In this document: piece after piece, positions 58,558 to 64,000 of the stretch
How the letters are laid out: each line of letters starts with the position of its first letter
How positions within the stretch are numbered: the stretch's first letter is position 1
Source of the DNA: Thermoproteota archaeon
GTDB taxonomy: Archaea; Korarchaeota; Korarchaeia; Korarchaeales; Korarchaeaceae
Assembly: GCA_026986575.1 (NCBI GenBank)
Contig: JALSOH010000006.1
Span: forward strand, 372,001-436,000
DNA length: 64,000 nucleotides
Reading direction: 5' to 3'
Position numbers and translations under genes: made by a program
Notes under the pieces: generated by a model
The model's input: the letters and a program-made list of their open reading frames with translations, nothing else
Told to the model about the DNA's origin: nothing
The model's database searches: none

Positions 58558-60084
58558 ATGCGCCTCCTGAAACGCCTTCTCTCTGAGATCAGGAGAGCTT
58601 CTTCGATCATGAGAGTGGATCCCCTGAGATCATCACCTAGGGAGGTGATGCTTGAAAACTTCGATCCAACCCCTGGCTACAGGTACGGGGTTGCTACCTC
58701 TGAAGGTAGGATGAGGATCTCCTCCAAGCTCAGCGACGAGCTCATAGAGTTAGTTATCAGGAGAGAGGCTTTTATACATCTCTTACCCGAAGGAGAGGGT
58801 GAGCTCCCCCAGATAATTGACCTGGCTTGGGCATACTCAGAACCCCCTGAAGACCTGTGGAAATCATGCTACTCAGCTCCAAAGTACGCCATGTTCCAGA
58901 ACTATGAGCCTTTCAAGATGTTCTATACCCTGCCAAGCAGGAAAAAGAGAATGGAAGCCTTAAGGCGTATTTTACTGGCTGTCAGGTCTCTCTCATCCCA
59001 AAGGGCATTGGATTTCCCTAGATACCATTATATCCTGAGGAGGATGCTTGCTCCCTTCTTTAAACCTACTCCAGCCGATAACAAGATGTTAAAGGTGCTC
59101 AAAAAGGACCCGTATGCCAGCAGGGACAAGTTGAGGAGGGAGACCGGTCTAAGCCCGGCATCGATATCTAGGAGTTTGAGCAGGCTGAGAGACATGGGAT
59201 TCATCTCCGGTCCTGCCAATGTTGACCTGAGCAAGTTGGGGCTACTTACGCTGGTCGTGACCTTTCCCAACAGAAGGGAACTAAGGGATTCCTTAATGAC
59301 CTTCCCCTTCACATACAGGGTGTTTGAACCAGTCTCAAGGGATGTGGACGCTCACGCTTTTCTGCTGATACCCAGGGAGGCCCTCAATTACATGGAATCT
59401 CTTGAGGAAATGGGACTTGGTGTGTATCAGGTGATCAAGCAGAAATTCATCCTGAACCTCTCACCCCCTAAGAATCCCATGGAGCTCCTGCTTGAGGCCC
59501 TTCAGGAGGAGCATGCCGATGTGGAATCAGGAATTGAGGTGAGCTGGCCCAAGAGAAAGATCAGTAGGGAGGATTTAAGGGTCTTGAACGTAGCTCTACT
59601 GAAAGGGGAGGTTAAGCCGTCCCATTTGAAGGAGATTGGCGTCTCTTCCCCGAGATACAAGCTCAGGAAACTCAAGGAGGAAGGGATCTTATCCCATTTC
59701 TACACTCTAGGCGTACCTCCTGCTGGTGATGACCTCCTCCTAAGGTTGGAGCTTGAGGAAAACCAGTTCAGGAGATTGGTCGAGGCTATAGGGAAGGTAT
59801 CCACCGTTATAGCTGCTTACATACGGGGTTCCTCATGGGAGGGGTCCATGGGGAGCCTCCTACCCAAGGATTATCTCAGGGGGAGGCTGGTCAGGGGGCT
59901 GAAACTTCTGCTGGGGGATAGGCTCATTTTGGCAGAGGATGCTATAGATTATTTGGGCGAGTGGACCATTCCCTTGCACCTATGGGATGAGGAGAAGCAG
60001 AGGTTCATGTGGGAGGATGATCTGAGCCTGCTACTCACTAGGATCAGGTTGGCCGTCAGGGAAGGCGTCTTGGGATTTTCTTAG
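58558..60084 (+). CDS. Tandem Lrp-like HTH/RAM protein in the CRISPR locus
   Basis: 508 residues from the ATG at 58558, with TATA-like ATTTATTAAAA about 25 bases upstream; a TTG at 58516 would lie before the TATA box. After a unique 170-residue N-terminal domain comes a winged helix (LKVLKKDPYASRDKLRRETG, SPASISRSLSRLRDMGFI) with an Lrp-like ferredoxin-fold domain, then a second HTH (LNVALLKGEVKPSHLKEIGV, SSPRYKLRKLKEEGILS) with another such domain. Probably a DNA-binding regulator of the locus, divergent from cas10d. Not Csa3, which has a CARF domain; this one does not. Confidence 0.6.
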   Translation: MRLLKRLLSEIRRASSIMRVDPLRSSPREVMLENFDPTPGYRYGVATSEGRMRISSKLSDELIELVIRREAFIHLLPEGEGELPQIIDLAWAYSEPPEDLWKSCYSAPKYAMFQNYEPFKMFYTLPSRKKRMEALRRILLAVRSLSSQRALDFPRYHYILRRMLAPFFKPTPADNKMLKVLKKDPYASRDKLRRETGLSPASISRSLSRLRDMGFISGPANVDLSKLGLLTLVVTFPNRRELRDSLMTFPFTYRVFEPVSRDVDAHAFLLIPREALNYMESLEEMGLGVYQVIKQKFILNLSPPKNPMELLLEALQEEHADVESGIEVSWPKRKISREDLRVLNVALLKGEVKPSHLKEIGVSSPRYKLRKLKEEGILSHFYTLGVPPAGDDLLLRLELEENQFRRLVEAIGKVSTVIAAYIRGSSWEGSMGSLLPKDYLRGRLVRGLKLLLGDRLILAEDAIDYLGEWTIPLHLWDEEKQRFMWEDDLSLLLTRIRLAVREGVLGFS

Positions 60085-61492
60085 AGATCAGGGATTTGAG
60101 CCAGTTAACGTAATCACTGTCCACATCTGGGAGATATATACTCACTTCAGGATGACCACTGCCCTCCCTTTTGGCCAGCTCCGCGCGCACGAGGCCCTCC
60201 CTCATCAGGGCTTCCATGACCCTCCTCCTGCTTAGTATCCCCCTAGGATTCGAGAACCTGCCCCCAAGAAGGACCTCAATCTCCTCGACGGAAAGGCCCT
60301 TCTCCCTCTTCCTATCACTTATCTTCTTGGACAGGGATTTTTCGCACTCCTCTCCGGGATTGTATTCAGAGCACAGCCTCCTGCTCACTATCCTAGCAAA
60401 AATCTTTGAGCCTTTATAATCGGAGTCTAGGGCGTCCTTCATGCAAAGCATGGTGAGGACGAGAGCCTCCAAGTCTGAAAGCAAAGGGGTCCTGAACATA
60501 GGTGTTCTAAGCCCCAGCCTCGACATGGTCAGAAGAACCCTGTGGAGATCCTTGATTCTGACGCCAGAGAGGAACTCCCCGTGTATATATGAGTATGCCT
60601 CGTACCCCCTCCTTATTTCTGACTTGAAGGGCTCTGACAACCTCTTATAGGCGGAGTACATCCTCCTAGAAGGATAGAGGATCTTTGATGTCCAGAGGTC
60701 CGGGTTGAGATACACCAGACCCACGAACGCAGCCCAAGAATCCGATTCTTCTCTCCAGAGAGATGGGTTCGTGTAGAAAACCTTCTGCCCGAGTACGATG
60801 TCCGCCGCCATACGGAGTATCCGCCTCATCTTCCTCCTAGTATCCCTGTGAACACTCCCTGATTTCACCAATTGAGTTAGAAAGCCGTCCTTTGAGACTA
60901 AAGTTATATCCTTATATCTTAGCGGTTTCGATGGAAGAGGAACTTCTTTAAACGGAGATATTAGCTTCTCAGCGTCTCTCCTTCTGACATGGGCCAAAGA
61001 TCCCTCTAGGACGTAAATTTCAGTGTAAAAATTGGATGACCTGCTGCCCGGTAGGTCTGACAGCTTTCTATTCAGATATCCTCTAAAAGCATGAGAAAGG
61101 ATTCTCCATCTGGATATCAGGCTATCTAAATTCATATTTTTTCTGAGGAAAACGTTAACGGCCAATCTTACTGAAAAGAGCCCAAAGGAGTAGGAGTGCT
61201 CCATAAGGATTGGCAGCTCCGGTGAGGGAAGGCCCACGCGGTTGGGATCCAAACTGAAACCCTCCTCCAAGTTTACCTCATTGCCGCTCAGCCGCCTCAC
61301 TTTCCTCTCCACCAAGAAGCCTGCACACGGGAATTCCGGCCCGGGATTTCCATCTCTCAACTCCTTACTCTTGACGGCTCTACCCACCCCTCTCACGTCG
61401 TCCTTGGTCAAGGAGAGACATACCTCAGCAATTCTACTCATCATCCCACTTGGGTCAACCTTGTAGAACCTAGGCCTGAGACCAGCTCTCAT
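60056..61492 (-). CDS. Unknown protein in the cas6 operon with a C-terminal HTH-like end
   Basis: A 478-residue protein that I do not recognise. It starts 23 bases after cas6 on the same strand, so the two are likely co-transcribed, and its end overlaps the convergent tandem-Lrp gene by 29 bases. It is Arg/Lys-rich and mainly helical. The C-terminus (SNPRGILSRRRVMEALMREG, LVRAELAKREGSGHPEV) looks like a winged helix. No nuclease, P-loop or membrane motif was found. A crRNA- or DNA-binding accessory role is a guess from position. Confidence 0.55.
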   Translation of the reverse strand: MRAGLRPRFYKVDPSGMMSRIAEVCLSLTKDDVRGVGRAVKSKELRDGNPGPEFPCAGFLVERKVRRLSGNEVNLEEGFSLDPNRVGLPSPELPILMEHSYSFGLFSVRLAVNVFLRKNMNLDSLISRWRILSHAFRGYLNRKLSDLPGSRSSNFYTEIYVLEGSLAHVRRRDAEKLISPFKEVPLPSKPLRYKDITLVSKDGFLTQLVKSGSVHRDTRRKMRRILRMAADIVLGQKVFYTNPSLWREESDSWAAFVGLVYLNPDLWTSKILYPSRRMYSAYKRLSEPFKSEIRRGYEAYSYIHGEFLSGVRIKDLHRVLLTMSRLGLRTPMFRTPLLSDLEALVLTMLCMKDALDSDYKGSKIFARIVSRRLCSEYNPGEECEKSLSKKISDRKREKGLSVEEIEVLLGGRFSNPRGILSRRRVMEALMREGLVRAELAKREGSGHPEVSIYLPDVDSDYVNWLKSLISKKIPRRLP

Positions 61493-61515
61493 TAAAGTTA
61501 GAAGGACCTTCCTTA

Positions 61516-62334
61516 TCAGGCGGATCCCCTCTTCGATCTTCCCTTGCGATGAGGGTGCAATCTCACTGCCACCACGCCGAAACCCATGGTCGTCCTCCTC
61601 CCAAGCCCCGAGAACTCGGCAAATCTCATTAAAGCTGCAGCCATCCTCCCAACGTAGGCATCCAGCCTTCTCATGCTGTAAGAGAGCCTTCCCAGCCAGC
61701 TCTCCCTAACGACTCTCTCATCGCCGAACCACAGCTCCACCACGGCTTCCTTGAACCAAGTGGGATTTTCGGGCTCGGCTAGGTAGAGGTGCCTCACTAG
61801 TGTACCGGGGAGTCTAAGTTCCTCCGGCGCATTCGAGTTCCAGGCCTCGAATGGCCTCTCAAGTACGTGAGGCAGGGGCGGAGGGAACTCCTTGTCAAGT
61901 ATGGTGTTTGTGATGAGCTTGAAAATAACTCTCCTCGCTACCGGAGACCTGAGGAGGAGGTTCTCGTAATCCTTCCTTCCTATCTTAACTTCAGCTACCT
62001 CCAGTGGGACACCATTAACCTCGAGGTCGGCCTTTAGTATTCCCTCGACCAGAGGATCAACGAACTCATCTCTCAGGAGTTTAAAGGTAGCCCTTACTTC
62101 TCCCCCCTTGGGGACCGAGGCGTACCTTCCCCTAACGAACTCCCTAGCGGTCGTGAGCCTGGTTACCGAGTAGGGAGCACCCATTCCGAGAGAGGAACTG
62201 AGATCATGTAACTTCCTCGATAGATCCTTAGACTCAGCCGATAATGATCTGAAAAGCATGGATTGCACCAGTCTTCCTGAAGAAGGAAGTTCATACAGCA
62301 ATCTATCACTGGCCAGTAGGTAAGCTGTAATCAT
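61516..62334 (-). CDS. cas6: CRISPR RNA endonuclease Cas6
   Basis: 272 residues from the ATG at 62334. The longer frame up to 62442 adds a non-Cas6 extension and would cross the promoter, so I reject it. A ferredoxin-fold RAMP with ARREFV-like loop and the C-terminal glycine-rich loop GLGRRTTMGFGVVAV is diagnostic of Cas6. It cleaves the pre-crRNA repeats. The likely general base is not evident by eye. First gene of the second cas cluster. Confidence 0.85.
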   Translation of the reverse strand: MITAYLLASDRLLYELPSSGRLVQSMLFRSLSAESKDLSRKLHDLSSSLGMGAPYSVTRLTTAREFVRGRYASVPKGGEVRATFKLLRDEFVDPLVEGILKADLEVNGVPLEVAEVKIGRKDYENLLLRSPVARRVIFKLITNTILDKEFPPPLPHVLERPFEAWNSNAPEELRLPGTLVRHLYLAEPENPTWFKEAVVELWFGDERVVRESWLGRLSYSMRRLDAYVGRMAAALMRFAEFSGLGRRTTMGFGVVAVRLHPHRKGRSKRGSA

Positions 62335-62383
62335 CGCGGGCAATTGACCCACCCTAATGGCTCCGTGATGTAGTTCGACTAAT

Positions 62384-62458
62384 GCATAAAAAGTATTGTT
62401 CCATTGTTTCAAAAAGGACCGCAATCTTGAAACTATTGACAAATTACCTCTTTTTATT
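62384..62458. promoter_or_regulatory. Divergent promoter of cas6 and the PD-(D/E)XK gene with shared palindrome
   Basis: Minus strand: TATA-like CTTTTTATGC at 62384-62393 for cas6, with a start about 50 bases downstream. Plus strand: TATA-like CTTTTTATT at about 62450-62458 for the gene at 62478, giving a near-leaderless start. Between them 62406-62433 is a 28-bp interrupted palindrome, TTGTTTCAAAAA at one side and TGAAAC at the other, identical in geometry to the one before cas10d. An activator or autoregulated repressor site fits both. Confidence 0.55.
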
Positions 62459-62477
62459 CACCGAAGGTAATCGAGAG

Positions 62478-63770
62478 ATGGCCATCCCAGAGACACTCGC
62501 CTCGGTCCTCAATGAGAAATTCAACTCCCTTAGCTTGGTTGAGAGGAGGAAGAGGGATCTCCTAGACCTAGCTGAGGGAATGCTGAAAGAGATAGCCACA
62601 TCGTTGGGAAGTGATGGGAGAAGGATAAAATACGTGAAGAAGGGGATCCTTCTCGATGACAGATACCTGATCTTCCTCGCGGAGAAGATGGACTCCATCC
62701 TGATAGAGAAGCTGAGCGCGAGGTACAGTCCCGAGGAGATGTTTCTCATCTGCTGGTATTCAACGGAATCGGCTGTTAGCCTCGCTAGGGAACGAAGGGC
62801 CAGTCTACTCATTCTATCCAGATCCCAAGTTCTGAGCACGGATACTGAGTTCTCCAAGGCCATACTGAAGCTCTGGGAGGAGAAAGGATTCTATTTAGAA
62901 TATTTCAGGAGTCTAAGCTCTGAGGAAAACATTTTCGATCAAGAGACCTTTTTCCTTGCGGAACTCATCGCTCTCAGGGAGTTCTACAGAGAAGAGGTGT
63001 CGAAAAATCTAGATTCCAAGGTCATTGAACTACTTGACGACTTGGAGGAAATGGTGTTGAAAGAGGAAGATGAAACCGAAATTAATAGACTCCTCATCGC
63101 CATACTAGAGGCCTATCCAGCGAAGATAGATGAGAGGAACTCGGCCAAGCCTGGCAAACCGGATGTAATAGCATACTCACCACTTTGGACCTTATTTGAA
63201 CTAAAGAACGAGGAAGCAAATAGGTCTCACGTAGATCAGGCCAGAAAATATGCCAGTGAGTATAGAGGAACCTCTAGATCTCCCTTAGGCGTACCTTGGA
63301 GGACCGTCTTGATAGCGACCGAGGTTTCCCCTGATGTCCACTCCTATGCGCTCAAGAAAGGCATTAGGACTATGACTTGGGGGGTTCTGATAGGCTTTTT
63401 GAGGGATGTATACTCGAAAGGAGTGCCGCTGGAGCTTCTGAGGGACTCACTTGATAGCACCGATCCACAAAACACCTTGGTTTCCCGGGTGGACGATTAC
63501 CTTGAGGCATTGAGGGCCCGAGCTGAATTGCTTAAGGAGATCCTCTCTGTGAACGGAATTGACAGGAGAGAATTGGATAGGATAGTGGCATCGAAAGACT
63601 ATCCGTGGATCGGAGAGCTGGAGGAGATGATTCACGAGCTATCTGGTCCTTTAATCGGTTTCTTAGTCGTAGAAGAGGACCTAATCTCCTACAGAGGGCC
63701 CCATTCCATTAGCAGGGCCCTCAGGGCTCTCGGCTATTTAGGGGGTATGGTAAATGATGGACTCTGGTAG
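62478..63770 (+). CDS. PD-(D/E)XK-type nuclease in the CRISPR locus
   Basis: 430 residues from the ATG at 62478; the frame extends to 62382 but that part crosses the promoter. A nuclease core is visible near the middle: KPGKPDVIAYSPLWTLFELK, with the Asp in PDV and the Glu-x-Lys in ELK, followed by a QARKYASEY helix as in many PD-(D/E)XK restriction-type enzymes. N-terminal helical domain (about 1-150) and a helical C-terminus. It is divergent from cas6 and shares its regulatory region. It overlaps the winged-helix gene downstream by 17 bases. It is not Cas4, because the iron-sulfur Cys are absent. Confidence 0.62.
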   Translation: MAIPETLASVLNEKFNSLSLVERRKRDLLDLAEGMLKEIATSLGSDGRRIKYVKKGILLDDRYLIFLAEKMDSILIEKLSARYSPEEMFLICWYSTESAVSLARERRASLLILSRSQVLSTDTEFSKAILKLWEEKGFYLEYFRSLSSEENIFDQETFFLAELIALREFYREEVSKNLDSKVIELLDDLEEMVLKEEDETEINRLLIAILEAYPAKIDERNSAKPGKPDVIAYSPLWTLFELKNEEANRSHVDQARKYASEYRGTSRSPLGVPWRTVLIATEVSPDVHSYALKKGIRTMTWGVLIGFLRDVYSKGVPLELLRDSLDSTDPQNTLVSRVDDYLEALRARAELLKEILSVNGIDRRELDRIVASKDYPWIGELEEMIHELSGPLIGFLVVEEDLISYRGPHSISRALRALGYLGGMVNDGLW

Positions 63771-64000
63771 TGTGTACATCCCCTCCTACACGTACCCCGG
63801 CCTAGATGTGATCTACCGTGTGAGGGAAGAGGCCAAGGGTATAACAGCTAGACGAATCTCTAAAAGGCTCAATGTGAAGGAATGGAAGGTGAAATCAGCT
63901 CTGGGTATTCTCAGGGTTATGGGACTGATTAGGTCAGAAAGGAAGGGTGGAAGGACGGTCTACACATCTCAGGGAAACGGGTTGACGGAGGCCTACGCTG
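63754..64000 (+). CDS. Partial winged-helix protein at the window edge
   Basis: Two adjacent ATG (63754 and 63757) open a frame that runs past the end. About 82 codons are visible: an N-terminal MMDSGSVYIPSYTYPGLD, then a winged-helix (VIYRVREEAKGITARRISKR, LNVKEWKVKSALGILRVMGL, IRSERKGGRTVYTS). It overlaps the PD-(D/E)XK gene, so the two are one operon, and it could be the locus regulator. Confidence 0.6.
   Translation, partial: MMDSGSVYIPSYTYPGLDVIYRVREEAKGITARRISKRLNVKEWKVKSALGILRVMGLIRSERKGGRTVYTSQGNGLTEAYA

Noticed and set aside
61516-62442. Longer Cas6 start at 62442
   Set aside because: The extra N-terminal 36 residues do not match Cas6, and that start lies upstream of the TATA-like box.

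Overview
The window looks like chromosomal DNA of a thermophilic archaeon, probably from the TACK / Korarchaeota-Thermoproteota side; the lineage is my inference. Supporting signs are TATA-box promoters with leaderless or short-leader starts, frequent GTG/TTG starts, heavy AGG/AGA and ATA codon use, an archaeal-type aromatic pathway enzyme, RadA/KaiC-like and PriS-like proteins, an aldehyde:ferredoxin oxidoreductase and a type I-D CRISPR-Cas locus. Genes are tightly packed and many overlap by 4 to 50 bases. No rRNA, no convincing tRNA and no CRISPR array were seen.

Layout. 1-9018 (minus strand): an unusually short SMC with an overlapping partner gene cut by the window edge, a TadA/TadC-type secretion or pilus ATPase and membrane protein with two surface proteins, then an Lrp regulator and a Nudix hydrolase. 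9067-15884: UppS and three overlapping genes (one UroD-like), two archaeal shikimate-route enzymes, a glycosyltransferase, and two iron-sulfur proteins, one of which appears frameshifted. 15922-18777: a CBS protein, a secreted Lon-like protease and a DUF5678 protein. 18964-27795: a polyamine-type ABC transporter (PotD, PotABC) interleaved with a saccharopine-dehydrogenase-like enzyme, an aldehyde ferredoxin oxidoreductase and a class III aminotransferase, which together suggest uptake and oxidation of an amine. 27919-29155: an AbiE-like nucleotidyltransferase/winged-helix pair.

29443-34555 is the most unusual chromosomal region. An amidinotransferase gene is followed by a strongly AT-rich island of about 3.8 kb. 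A 52-bp near-perfect copy of the amidinotransferase C-terminal coding end lies at the far side, like an att duplication. The island carries only membrane proteins and a small, hydrophobic, histidine- and glycine-rich peptide beside a SpoIIM/DUF95 protein, an arrangement reminiscent of circular-bacteriocin gene clusters. Rubrerythrin follows directly.

34602-51290 is mixed housekeeping and information processing: a coiled-coil membrane protein, carboxypeptidase Taq, surface proteins, a radical SAM protein, a PLD nuclease, a divergent family B DNA polymerase, a RadA-like protein without a P-loop, a KaiC-type ATPase split by a LAGLIDADG intein, a PriS-like protein, a small metalloprotease and an HTH regulator.

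51474-64000 is a type I-D CRISPR effector locus without adaptation genes in view. The operon cas10d - small unknown gene - csc2 - csc1-like - cas3' is followed by a second cluster with cas6 and four unfamiliar proteins: a tandem Lrp-like protein, a 478-residue unknown, a PD-(D/E)XK nuclease and a winged-helix protein. The cas10d and cas6 promoters share a 28-bp interrupted palindrome at nearly the same distance upstream of the TATA box, which points to a common regulator.
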